64,000 bases of DNA, taken from positions 186,001-250,000 of the forward strand of contig NZ_JAVFVS010000010.1 of NCBI RefSeq assembly GCF_030929605.1. The letters are read 5' to 3'. This DNA is from Flavobacterium sp. LHD-80 (GTDB lineage: Bacteria > Bacteroidota > Bacteroidia > Flavobacteriales > Flavobacteriaceae). The first letter of the stretch is position 1, and every line of letters begins with the position of its first letter. A program made the translations under genes and the position numbers. The notes beneath the pieces are model-generated. The model did no database searches, was not told where the DNA came from, and was given only the letters and a program-made list of their open reading frames with translations. Positions 19,196 to 27,357 of this stretch are shown piece by piece.

Positions 19196-20272
19196 TTAGA
19201 ATCTAAACTTAGCACCAATAGCCAAATCAATTCTCCATAAATTTTCTAATTCTTCTTTATCAAGCTTTTCAGTATATGTAGTGCCATCTGCATATGTATA
19301 CTTTAATTTCTTCAAAGTTCCACCAATAAAACTAACCTGTGGACCTAATAAAAAGTGCGGTGTAATCCTAAAATGATATCCCATTCCTCCAATCATACCC
19401 AAATTAGAACCTGTTATTTTAACGGGATAACCCGCAACACCAGACTTATTTTGATACCCCATATATCCTATCGCCAACTCCAAATTAGCCTCTCCAACTC
19501 TCGCATTCTGATCTTCTGTCAATATAAAAGATGGGCCAATAAACGAAATTGTTATATCGTCACTAAAATCTCCCTCCATTTTTAATCCATTTTCATTAGT
19601 TATAGTCTGATTATAAATAGTTCCTGAAGATTTATAAACATTGTATTTCAAACCAAATCCGCCCTTACCTTCTTTCAAATAATAAGCACTTAAATCATAA
19701 CTCAATCCTGATTTCAATTTTCTATAATAATCTTTTTGTTCAGAAGTTAATCCATCTGGCGATGAAGCAACCCTAAAACTCTGCCCAACATTCGCAGTTA
19801 TTAAAAATTTTGAAGTTTTAAAACCAGAATAGACAGGGCCATAAACTACTTCATTAGTCGAAACAGCTTTCGAACTCACAATTGGCTGAAGAGTATCCTT
19901 TACAATTTTAGGCTTGTCATAATCCGCTGTATTTTCAATTCTCAACAAATCTGCAGTGATTCTGTGGCATGTACTTCCAAATGTACTCGGATACAAATGT
20001 TCTGTAATCAATAATGCATTTGCACCGCTTTTACGAGCTTCAATTTTTGCCTTTTCAAGTACAGTCATTAAATCGCAATTTGTTGTAAAACCTGTATCTC
20101 CAATTTTAGTAGTTCCAATTTTGCTGTAAGCCTGTGGTAGTTCAGATTTAGCGTTAAAAACAACAACTTTATCCGTTTCATTTAATTTTTCATGTTTTTC
20201 AGCAACAGAAGTTCTGATTTTTGGTGAACAAGAACAAAAAACAATAGTAACAAGCAATAAAAGGTATTTCAT
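19196..20272 (-). CDS. Putative lipoprotein with C-terminal outer-membrane barrel-like domain
   Basis: Not recognised. The 358-residue protein has a lipoprotein signal with lipobox FCSC (Cys15). Residues about 30-115 form a small alpha/beta domain (VVVFNAKSELPQAYSKIG, GANALLITEH) resembling secreted envelope-stress lipoprotein domains. Residues about 150-358 consist of alternating aromatic/glycine strands ending in LAIGAKFRF, as in small outer-membrane beta-barrels. A lipid anchor together with a barrel is uncommon. Neighbours give no functional hint. The start ATG is the only one that includes the signal peptide. Confidence 0.75.
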   Translation of the reverse strand: MKYLLLLVTIVFCSCSPKIRTSVAEKHEKLNETDKVVVFNAKSELPQAYSKIGTTKIGDTGFTTNCDLMTVLEKAKIEARKSGANALLITEHLYPSTFGSTCHRITADLLRIENTADYDKPKIVKDTLQPIVSSKAVSTNEVVYGPVYSGFKTSKFLITANVGQSFRVASSPDGLTSEQKDYYRKLKSGLSYDLSAYYLKEGKGGFGLKYNVYKSSGTIYNQTITNENGLKMEGDFSDDITISFIGPSFILTEDQNARVGEANLELAIGYMGYQNKSGVAGYPVKITGSNLGMIGGMGYHFRITPHFLLGPQVSFIGGTLKKLKYTYADGTTYTEKLDKEELENLWRIDLAIGAKFRF

Positions 20273-20307
20273 TTTTTTTGGTTAGAAAGTTTTGGGGTTA
20301 AATAATT

Positions 20308-21111
20308 TTATAATTTATAGTGGTTCATCAACATCTTCTCGTAAACTTTATCTGGAAGCGCGCGTTTCAAAACAATCGAAAATTTCTGCATGAAAACGCC
20401 AACTTTATAATGCACATTTGGCTTCTCTTTTTGAATGATTTTATAAATAGCTTCGGCCATTTCGTTCGGATTGCTTCCTGCATCAACATGTTCATTCATT
20501 GTTGAAAGCGTATCGCCATAAACCTTTTCATAAGCCGAACCTTTTACAACGGGTGCATGATAACGTCCAGACGCAATATTGGTTGCAAAATCTCCAGGAG
20601 CAACATTTGTAATTTCGATCCCAAATTGCTTTACCTCCATTCGCAAAGCCTCAGTAATCAACTCCAAAGCTCCTTTCGAAGCCGAATAAACGCTTCTATA
20701 AGGCAATCCCATATAAGCTGCAATTGAAGTTATATTAATAATTAAACCTGATTTTTGCTCACGCATTTGTGGCAAAACCGCTTTCATCACTTCAATTGGT
20801 CCAAAAAAATTGGTTTCAAAGTTGTTTTTTATTTCGTCCATCGGAATTTCTTCCAAAGGTCCCGTAATTCCAACTCCGGCATTATTGATTACAATATCTA
20901 ATCGTCCAGAAATTTCAAGAATTTTTGACACAGCAGTTTTAATAGAATCAGCATTTCTCACATCTAAAGCTACTAACGGAAAAATAGAATTCAGTACTTT
21001 TTCCGGATTCCTGCTGGTCCCATAGACAACAAAACCTTTTTTATGCAAAAATTCTCCAATTGATTTTCCAATCCCTGATGATCCTCCGGTAATTAAAACG
21101 ACTTTATTCAT
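20308..21111 (-). CDS. Short-chain dehydrogenase/reductase
   Basis: 267-residue classical SDR. The NAD(P) site is TGGSSGIG (8-15), NNAG is near 76-79, and the catalytic Ser129, Tyr142 and Lys146 are all present (ITSIAAYMGLPYRSVYSASK). Length and the motif NVAPGDFATNIASG suit an uncharacterised oxidoreductase. Substrate cannot be told from sequence. The gene is monocistronic by layout, 35 nt downstream of the lipoprotein gene's start. Its 5' leader carries a period-7 array with TAA in all frames. Confidence 0.93.
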   Translation of the reverse strand: MNKVVLITGGSSGIGKSIGEFLHKKGFVVYGTSRNPEKVLNSIFPLVALDVRNADSIKTAVSKILEISGRLDIVINNAGVGITGPLEEIPMDEIKNNFETNFFGPIEVMKAVLPQMREQKSGLIINITSIAAYMGLPYRSVYSASKGALELITEALRMEVKQFGIEITNVAPGDFATNIASGRYHAPVVKGSAYEKVYGDTLSTMNEHVDAGSNPNEMAEAIYKIIQKEKPNVHYKVGVFMQKFSIVLKRALPDKVYEKMLMNHYKL

Positions 21112-21113
21112 TT

Positions 21114-21148
21114 TTTTGAGTTATGGGTTATGAGTTATGAGTTTTTGG
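21114..21148 (-). repeat. Period-7 tandem array (CTCATAA)n before a start codon
   Basis: On the minus strand: CTCATAA, CTCATAA, CCCATAA, CTCAAAA, then A-run and ATG of the SDR gene. Four units of exactly 7 bp place a TAA in each reading frame just ahead of the start codon. Confidence 0.75.
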
Positions 21149-21274
21149 AATTGAGTTTATTTTTGAACTGCACAAAGCAACCAACATTTAACTTCTAACC
21201 AATAGCACCTAACTACGAATGGGATAAAAATAAAAAAATCCTCCAGAAGGAAGATTACAAATTAAATTTATTCT

Positions 21275-21298
21275 AAAAAAAAAAAAAAAAAAAAAAAA
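21275..21298 (-). terminator. 24-nt homopolymer T-run ending the SRP RNA
   Basis: A run of 24 A on the plus strand gives 24 U at the 3' end of the minus-strand SRP RNA. The RNA's own terminal helix acts as the stem. The run is longer than termination needs. Confidence 0.85.
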
Positions 21299-21299
21299 T

Positions 21300-21392
21300 G
21301 GCAAGCGACCTACATCGCACCGCTCAACCACGTACCCTTGCTATGTTCCCATCCTGGAGGAGTCTGCAGGAGCTGGTCGTGTAGGACTTGCC
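21300..21392 (-). ncRNA. ffs: Signal recognition particle RNA, small bacterial type
   Basis: About 93-nt RNA that binds Ffh and targets nascent membrane proteins. The ends GGCAAGTCCTACA and TGTAGGTCGCTTGCC pair to close a long hairpin. The apical part CCAGGATGGGAACATAGCAAGG carries the conserved GGGAA...AGCA Ffh-binding core of SRP helix 8. A perfect-spacing promoter precedes it and a T-run ends it. Exact ends are inferred from the promoter and the closing helix. Confidence 0.93.
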
Positions 21393-21396
21393 GGTG

Positions 21397-21426
21397 CAAA
21401 TATACAATCTTTTTATATTTTTGCAA
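21397..21426 (-). promoter_or_regulatory. Bacteroidetes -33/-7 promoter of the SRP RNA
   Basis: On the minus strand TTG (21424-21426), a 19-nt spacer, then TATATTTG (21397-21404), an exact match to the TAnnTTTG consensus. The RNA start predicted from its helix lies 5 nt further on. The best promoter match in the window. Confidence 0.9.
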
Positions 21427-21481
21427 GAGCTTTGTTGCTATAAAAATATCGTTGTATATTGGCTTATTCAAATTTTAAACT

Positions 21482-22534
21482 ATGAAAAAATATAACTTCC
21501 TAACTGTCATTTTATTAGGAATCACATTAATTGGATGTGGAGATAAAAATAAAGGTGAAAATTCTTTATTTACTATCGATGATTCTGCATTTCCGGCTCA
21601 TTTTACGCAAAAAGAACCGCTTACAATCGGAATTTTGAACCCAAAATCAAAAGAAATCGACAGCGTTGCCTACTTCATAAACGACCTAAGAGTGGGAAGC
21701 ACAAAAGGTGCTACAGATTTTAGAATTGAATTACTAGATCAAAAATTAGGCTATCAATACCTAAAAGCTACTGTTTATTTTGGCGGAGACTCTTCTGATG
21801 CGACTAAAAGAATCGAGTTAGTTTCGGATATTCAACCCAAATTATTAAAGTATAAAGTTGTAAATACTTACGCACATGATAAAAAATCTTTTACAGAAGG
21901 TTTCGAATTTTACAATGACACTTTATACGAAAGTACAGGTCAAGAAGGCGCTTCATTCATAAAAAAATACGATTACAAAACAGGAAAAATTTTCAAGCAA
22001 ATTGATCTTGACAAACAATATTTTGGAGAAGGAATTACATTTTTAAATGGTAAATTATTCCAATTGACGTACAAAAACAAAAAAGGCTTTATTTATGATG
22101 CAAAAACATTAAAGCTTGAAAAAACTTTTGATTACGAAAAAGACATTGAAGGATGGGGAATGACAAATGACGGAAAACACATTTACCAAACTGACGGAAC
22201 AGAAAAAATCTGGAAAGTTGACCCATCGACACAAAAAATGATTGATTATATCAACGTTTATTCAGGAGAATCAAAAATCAAAGCCGTTAATGAACTTGAA
22301 TGGATCGACGGAAAAATTTATGCTAATGTATGGTTCAAAGATGCTATTGCGGTTGTAAATCCAAACTCTGGTGCTGTTGAACAAATTTTAGATTTATCTG
22401 CTTTAAGAAAAACAATGAATGACGTTAAGAGTGATGATGCTTTAAATGGAATTGCTTACAATCCTAAAACCAAAACCATTTTTGTCACCGGTAAAAACTG
22501 GAGCAAAATGTTTGAAATCACAGTTTCAGAATAA
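21482..22534 (+). CDS. Glutaminyl-peptide cyclotransferase, plant-type (Glu_cyclase_2), lipoprotein
   Basis: 350-residue enzyme that cyclises N-terminal Gln to pyroglutamate. It has a lipoprotein signal with lipobox LIGC (Cys19), a short linker domain of about 100 residues, and a five-bladed propeller from about 120 on. Family motifs are FTEGFEFYNDTLYESTGQEG, YFGEGITFLNGKLFQLTY, EGWGMTND, INELEW-like VNELEWIDGKIYANVW and LNGIAYNP. The lipid anchor suggests it acts on exported proteins, many of which start with Gln after signal cleavage in this phylum. Divergent from the SRP RNA. Confidence 0.9.
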   Translation: MKKYNFLTVILLGITLIGCGDKNKGENSLFTIDDSAFPAHFTQKEPLTIGILNPKSKEIDSVAYFINDLRVGSTKGATDFRIELLDQKLGYQYLKATVYFGGDSSDATKRIELVSDIQPKLLKYKVVNTYAHDKKSFTEGFEFYNDTLYESTGQEGASFIKKYDYKTGKIFKQIDLDKQYFGEGITFLNGKLFQLTYKNKKGFIYDAKTLKLEKTFDYEKDIEGWGMTNDGKHIYQTDGTEKIWKVDPSTQKMIDYINVYSGESKIKAVNELEWIDGKIYANVWFKDAIAVVNPNSGAVEQILDLSALRKTMNDVKSDDALNGIAYNPKTKTIFVTGKNWSKMFEITVSE

Positions 22535-22543
22535 ACAACACGA

Positions 22544-22610
22544 AGAATAAAAACACGAATTTCACAAATTTCACGGATTAGTTCGTGATAATTTGTGAAA
22601 TTTGTGTTTT
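22544..22610. repeat. Inverted repeat with period-9 words between cyclotransferase and hutI
   Basis: The left arm from 22550 (AAAACACGAATTTCACAAAT, continuing to TTCACG) pairs with the right arm CGTGA...AATTTGTGAAATTTGTGTTTT ending at 22610. Within the 21 outer positions only one wobble is seen. Each arm consists of near-copies of a 9-bp word (CACGAATTT, CACAAATTT). It could act as a terminator for the upstream gene, although the T-run is short. Confidence 0.75.
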
Positions 22611-22640
22611 ATAACATTCTCAAAATACTAAATCCATATA

Positions 22641-23879
22641 ATGATCACTTTAATTAAAAATATAAAAGAATTACTTCAAGTACGCGAAACTTCAATTTCT
22701 AAAGTTTCGGGCCTAGAAATGGCAGTGCTTCCTACGATAAAAAACGCTTATTTAATTATAAAAGATAATTTGATTGAAGATTTTGGCTCAATGGAAAATC
22801 TTACCGAAATCAAAGTAGACAAAATTATTGATGCAACAGGAAAAGTAATTCTCCCAACTTGGTGTGACAGTCATACACATATTGTATATGCAGGAAATCG
22901 CGAACAGGAATTTGTTGACCGAATCAATGGATTATCTTATGAAGAAATTGCCAATCGTGGTGGCGGAATTTTGAACTCAGCAAAAAAACTAAATGAAACT
23001 TCTGAAGAAGAAATCTACAAGCAGTCTAAAATTCGTTTAGAAGAAGTAATGCATTTAGGAACGGGCGCAGTTGAAACAAAATCAGGATACGGATTAACTA
23101 TTGAAGGCGAATTAAAAATGCTTCGCGTTATTAAAAAACTAGGCGAAAATTATCCAATTGCAATAAAGGCTACTTTTTTAGGAGCACATGCATTTCCAAC
23201 GCATTACAAAGAAAACAAAGCAGGTTATATTGACGAAATCATTACCAAAATGCTTCCTGAAATCGCTCAAAACAAACTCGCCGATTATATTGATGTGTTC
23301 TGTGAAACTGGCTATTTTTCTACCGAAGAAACAGAAAAAATTATGGAAGCCGGAATCCAATTTGGCTTAAAGCCAAAAATCCACGTAAACCAATTCAATT
23401 CTATTGGAGGCATCCAGTCAGGAATCAAATTTAACGCCCTTTCTGTTGATCATTTAGAAGTTATGAGCCCAGAAGACATTGAAGCCTTAAAAGACACAGA
23501 AACAATGCCTGTTGCATTGCCTTCTTGCTCTTATTTTTTAAGCATTCCATACACGCCAGCACGCGAAATGATAAAAGCTGGATTACCTGTAGCCTTAGCT
23601 ACAGATTTTAACCCAGGTTCTACTCCATCAGGAAATATGAATTTTGTTGTTGCTACAGCTTGTATAAAAATGAAAATGACTCCTGAAGAAGCAATAAACG
23701 CCGCTACAATAAACGGAGCTTATGCTATGGGACTTTCAGAAACTCACGGAAGTATCACAAAAGGCAAAAAAGCTAATTTAATCCTGACAAAGCCAATTTC
23801 TTCTTATTATCAAATTCCGTACGCTTTTGGAAGCAATTTAATCGAAAGTGTTTTTCTGGAAGGAAAAATTTTAGAATAA
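22641..23879 (+). CDS. hutI: Imidazolonepropionase
   Basis: 412-residue amidohydrolase that opens imidazolone-5-propionate to formiminoglutamate, the third step of histidine degradation. Metal ligands are in CDSHTHIVYAG (His78, His80), substrate and metal residues in LGAHAFPTHYK and HVNQFNSIGG, and the late Asp in ATDFNPGSTPSGNMNF. Full length for the family. It is about 100 nt after the cyclotransferase and convergent with the coiled-coil gene. hutG, which takes its product, lies just beyond; hutH and hutU are not in the window. Confidence 0.96.
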   Translation: MITLIKNIKELLQVRETSISKVSGLEMAVLPTIKNAYLIIKDNLIEDFGSMENLTEIKVDKIIDATGKVILPTWCDSHTHIVYAGNREQEFVDRINGLSYEEIANRGGGILNSAKKLNETSEEEIYKQSKIRLEEVMHLGTGAVETKSGYGLTIEGELKMLRVIKKLGENYPIAIKATFLGAHAFPTHYKENKAGYIDEIITKMLPEIAQNKLADYIDVFCETGYFSTEETEKIMEAGIQFGLKPKIHVNQFNSIGGIQSGIKFNALSVDHLEVMSPEDIEALKDTETMPVALPSCSYFLSIPYTPAREMIKAGLPVALATDFNPGSTPSGNMNFVVATACIKMKMTPEEAINAATINGAYAMGLSETHGSITKGKKANLILTKPISSYYQIPYAFGSNLIESVFLEGKILE

Positions 23880-23893
23880 AAAAAAGATAAAAA

Positions 23894-23921
23894 AAAGGTC
23901 TGTGAAAACTCACAGACCTTT
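23894..23921. terminator. Bidirectional terminator between hutI and the coiled-coil gene
   Basis: A perfect 12-bp stem, AAAGGTCTGTGA with TCACAGACCTTT, around an AAAC loop. A-rich on the left and T on the right, so it can serve both convergent genes. Confidence 0.88.
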
Positions 23922-23950
23922 AATATCAAAGTGGTATTATCCTTTGGCTA

Positions 23951-24829
23951 TTATCTTAAGTTGAAACTAGTTTTAGAAACTAATTCATCGTTATCAAATA
24001 CATTAATAAAATAAGCTCCTTTTTCAAAATCTTTACCAATTAAATCTTCAGAAATTTGAACTGTTTTATTTTCGTATTTCACTGTAGTTTTAAAACTGTA
24101 AGTCAAAGAGTTGTCGCCAAAGTTTTCAGTTTTCTTCTCTCCTAATACATTGTTTTTACTATCGATAACTTGTACATAATACGTTTTGTCACCAGATTTT
24201 GCGATTGAATTTTCAGCAATTGTAAAACTTACTTTCAATACATCTGCGCGGCTTGCTTTATCAGTTTCAATTTGTTTACCAGAACCTTTTACTTTATAAG
24301 CAATAGTTTTAGTATTTAAAACAGATAATTTAGATCCTTTTTCAACAGTTTTAGCCAGTTCTTCATTTTGACCTACTAATACTTCATTGTATTTTTTAGA
24401 TTCACCTAAAACTACAATAGTACTATCTCTCTGATTTGTTAAAACACCATTTTGTTTTTTCAATTCATCATTTTCAGCAACTAAAGTTTTCATTTTGCCC
24501 TGCATCGCCTGAACTTGAAATCTGTATTTAGAAACATCTCCTTTTGATTTATTCAAATCATCCATAAGAGCTACTACTTTATCTCTTTCCTGAATCAATT
24601 CATCAGACATTGAAGTATTTTCAGCAATTGCAGCATCATAAGTTGCTTTCAATTCTTGTAAATCTTTCATAACAGATTCTTTTTCTGTCATTGTAGTGGT
24701 AAGCTCAGTTTTAACTACTTCTGTATCAGAAGATAATTTAAAAATATACACTAAACTACCAATCAGTAGGACTGCTAAAACAGCGATTACCGCTTTTAGA
24801 CTTGAGTTGTTGTTCTTTGGGTTTTCCAT
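23951..24829 (-). CDS. Membrane-anchored coiled-coil protein of unknown function
   Basis: Not recognised as a named family. The 292-residue protein has one N-terminal membrane helix (about 12-32), then a long coiled coil rich in Glu/Lys/Asp (about 35-165, e.g. KDLQELKATYDAAIAENTSM), and a C-terminal beta-rich domain (about 175-292) ending in KTSFNLR. Topology suggests that the bulk lies in the periplasm. It sits on the opposite strand between hutI and hutG, which have no obvious link to it. Proteins with this layout are common in Flavobacteriia. Confidence 0.78.
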   Translation of the reverse strand: MENPKNNNSSLKAVIAVLAVLLIGSLVYIFKLSSDTEVVKTELTTTMTEKESVMKDLQELKATYDAAIAENTSMSDELIQERDKVVALMDDLNKSKGDVSKYRFQVQAMQGKMKTLVAENDELKKQNGVLTNQRDSTIVVLGESKKYNEVLVGQNEELAKTVEKGSKLSVLNTKTIAYKVKGSGKQIETDKASRADVLKVSFTIAENSIAKSGDKTYYVQVIDSKNNVLGEKKTENFGDNSLTYSFKTTVKYENKTVQISEDLIGKDFEKGAYFINVFDNDELVSKTSFNLR

Positions 24830-24926
24830 ATTTAATAATTTTCTTTATTAACAAATTTAAGAATTAATATATCGTAATAACGTAAGTTGTCACAATTATA
24901 TTATTTTTGAGCAATATTTTTTTTAT

Positions 24927-25973
24927 ATGGAGAAATTAATTCCTTTTACTATTAATGATTTAGCTAAAGTTACCAATCACCGAAGTGGTGAAATTAAATT
25001 TGGCGAGAAAATGATTGTCATTCCTAAAGAAGCCGACAAAGTAAAATTCTTGACCGAAAGCGAGGCTAAATATGTACTTTTAGGAATTCCTGAAGATATT
25101 GGCGTGCGTGCCAACTATGGCCGTCCCGGTGCTGCTTCGGCTTGGGAAAGCGCTATAAAAAGTATTGCTAATATTCAGCACAATCGTTTTTCAAAAGGCA
25201 GTCAGATAATTGTTTTAGGACAAATAAATGTTTCGCAGGAAATGCGTGATGTTGAAAATCTTGATTTCAACGACATTGACGACCGTTCAAAACTAAGCCA
25301 GCTAGTTGAAAAAATCGACAAAGAAGTTTCTCATATTATATTTACCATTATAAAAGCTGGAAAAACTCCAATTATCATTGGCGGAGGCCATAATAATGCA
25401 TACGGTAATATTAAAGGTTCGGCTCTTGCCAAAGGAAAACCTATAAATGCAATCAATTTTGATGCGCATTCTGATTTCAGGATTCTTGAAGGCCGTCACA
25501 GTGGAAATGGTTTTTCGTATGCTTATGAAGAAGGTTTCCTTAAAAAATATTTCATCTTCGGATTACATGAAAATTATACTTCAAAAAGCGTTTTAGATGT
25601 TATCAAAAAACTAGAAGATCGCGTACGTTATAATACGTACGATAGTGTAAATATTCGAAAGGAAAAAGATTTTACCCGAGAAATGGCTTTGGCATTAGAA
25701 TTTATAAAAAATGATTCTTTTGGAATTGAAATTGATTTGGATGCAATTCCAAATATTGCCAGCAGTGCCATGACAATCAGCGGATTTTCGGTAGAAGAAC
25801 TTCGTCAGTTTGTTTCTTTCTTTGGTCAAAATAAAAATGCCACTTACCTGCATATTTGCGAAGGTGCTCCAGATTTAGCCGATTCTCCAAATAATAATTT
25901 AATTGGAAAATTAATCGGTTACTTGATAACAGATTTCATAAAAGCAAATAACGAAAAAGAAAAATCTAACTGA
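24927..25973 (+). CDS. hutG: Formimidoylglutamase, arginase family
   Basis: 348-residue ureohydrolase-type enzyme, likely splitting formiminoglutamate into glutamate and formamide. The dinuclear Mn site is intact: GGGHN (His155), NFDAHSDF (Asp179, His181, Asp183) and EIDLDA (Asp270, Asp272). The proximity of hutI supports this over arginase or agmatinase. The gene is divergent from the coiled-coil gene and has an AT-rich leader of about 95 nt. The final residues are a charged tail. Confidence 0.87.
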   Translation: MEKLIPFTINDLAKVTNHRSGEIKFGEKMIVIPKEADKVKFLTESEAKYVLLGIPEDIGVRANYGRPGAASAWESAIKSIANIQHNRFSKGSQIIVLGQINVSQEMRDVENLDFNDIDDRSKLSQLVEKIDKEVSHIIFTIIKAGKTPIIIGGGHNNAYGNIKGSALAKGKPINAINFDAHSDFRILEGRHSGNGFSYAYEEGFLKKYFIFGLHENYTSKSVLDVIKKLEDRVRYNTYDSVNIRKEKDFTREMALALEFIKNDSFGIEIDLDAIPNIASSAMTISGFSVEELRQFVSFFGQNKNATYLHICEGAPDLADSPNNNLIGKLIGYLITDFIKANNEKEKSN

Positions 25974-26098
25974 AGGTCAACGAGCTTAAAACCACACATT
26001 TTTCAAATAATACAAGATTCAAATAAAGGATTGACCGATTAAACCTATCTTTGCACAGAATTTTTAGTGTTTTAAACTAAATTCTTAATACCTAAGAT

Positions 26099-27346
26099 AT
26101 GTTATTCGAAGATTTATCACTCTCAAAAAGTATACAAAAAGCCGTATTTGAAGAAGGCTACCTAAACCCCACTCCAATTCAAGAACAATCTATCCCGATC
26201 GTTTTATCAGGAAGAGACTTAATTGGCTGTGCGCAGACAGGAACAGGAAAAACAGCAGCATTTGCCATCCCAATTATACATCAATTACACCGAATTGTAG
26301 GTTCATCTAAAAAAGCCAAACAAATTCGTGCGCTTATTGTTACACCAACACGCGAACTTGCCGTACAAATTGGAGAAAGTTTTGACACTTATGCCAAATA
26401 TACCAACTTAACACAGTTAACAATTTTTGGAGGCGTTTCGCAAAATCCACAAGTTGAAACCTTAAAAAAAGGTGTTGATATTTTGGTGGCAACTCCAGGA
26501 AGATTATTGGATTTGCACAAACAAGGTTTTCTAGATTTAGACCATTTGCATACTTTGGTTTTAGACGAAGCGGATCAAATGCTGGATATGGGTTTTATTA
26601 ACGATGTAAAAAAGATCGTAAAATTAACCCCAAAAAACCGTCAGACATTATTGTTTTCAGCAACTATGCCAATTGCTATTCGTGAATTGGCAGAAATGTT
26701 TTTGAAAGATCCTGAAAAAGTAGAAGTTTCTCCGGTTTCTTCAACTGCCGAAAATGTAGAACAGCGTATTTATTTTGTTGACAAAACAGAAAAAAGAAAC
26801 TTGCTTTATCATTTAATTAAAGAAGAAAATTTATCAAACGTGCTTGTTTTTTCAAGAACAAAACACGGTGCTGATAATGTTGTAAAAGCACTTCGCAAAA
26901 AAGATATTCCTGCTGAAGCTATTCACGGAGACAAATCTCAAAATGCGAGACAACGCGTTTTAGATGCTTTTAAAAATAAAGAAGTTGGTGTTCTAGTTGC
27001 TACAGATATAGCTGCAAGAGGAATTGATATTGAGCAATTGCCTTATGTAATTAATTTTGATTTGCCTAATATTCCAGAAACCTACGTGCATCGTATTGGT
27101 CGTACAGGACGTGCAGGAAATGGCGGAATTGCAATTTCATTTTGTGGAAAAGATGAAGAACCGTATTGGAAAGACATCAAGAAATTGATAAAAGTGGATG
27201 TCAAAATAATTACCGAGCATCCTTATCAATGGCATTCTGGAAGTCCTGAAGCCGGCGAGAAACCAAAAAATTCAAATCGAAGCGGAGGCGCTCACAAATC
27301 AAGAAAATCAAATGCTTCTAAGCAAAATAAAAAACGCTGGTATTAA
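26099..27346 (+). CDS. DEAD-box ATP-dependent RNA helicase (RhlE-like)
   Basis: 415-residue RNA helicase. In order: Q motif NPTPIQEQSIP (23-33), Walker A AQTGTGKTAA (45-54), PTRELAVQI, TPGRLL, DEAD in VLDEADQMLDMG, SAT in FSATMP, then the second RecA domain with ATDIAARGIDI and HRIGRTGRAGN. The tail after about 375 is basic and low-complexity. This matches the RhlE group that assists ribosome assembly and cold growth. A TAnnTTTG match (TATCTTTG, 26046-26053) lies 46 nt upstream of the ATG. The stop codon is inside the loop of a bidirectional terminator. Confidence 0.95.
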   Translation: MLFEDLSLSKSIQKAVFEEGYLNPTPIQEQSIPIVLSGRDLIGCAQTGTGKTAAFAIPIIHQLHRIVGSSKKAKQIRALIVTPTRELAVQIGESFDTYAKYTNLTQLTIFGGVSQNPQVETLKKGVDILVATPGRLLDLHKQGFLDLDHLHTLVLDEADQMLDMGFINDVKKIVKLTPKNRQTLLFSATMPIAIRELAEMFLKDPEKVEVSPVSSTAENVEQRIYFVDKTEKRNLLYHLIKEENLSNVLVFSRTKHGADNVVKALRKKDIPAEAIHGDKSQNARQRVLDAFKNKEVGVLVATDIAARGIDIEQLPYVINFDLPNIPETYVHRIGRTGRAGNGGIAISFCGKDEEPYWKDIKKLIKVDVKIITEHPYQWHSGSPEAGEKPKNSNRSGGAHKSRKSNASKQNKKRWY

Positions 27347-27357
27347 CCAGCGTTTTT
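27330..27357. terminator. Bidirectional terminator embedding both stop codons
   Basis: A perfect 11-bp stem, AAAAACGCTGG (27330-27340) with CCAGCGTTTTT (27347-27357). The 6-nt loop TATTAA holds the plus-strand stop TAA (27344-27346) and the minus-strand stop (27343-27345). The last codons of both convergent genes therefore form the arms. Confidence 0.92.
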
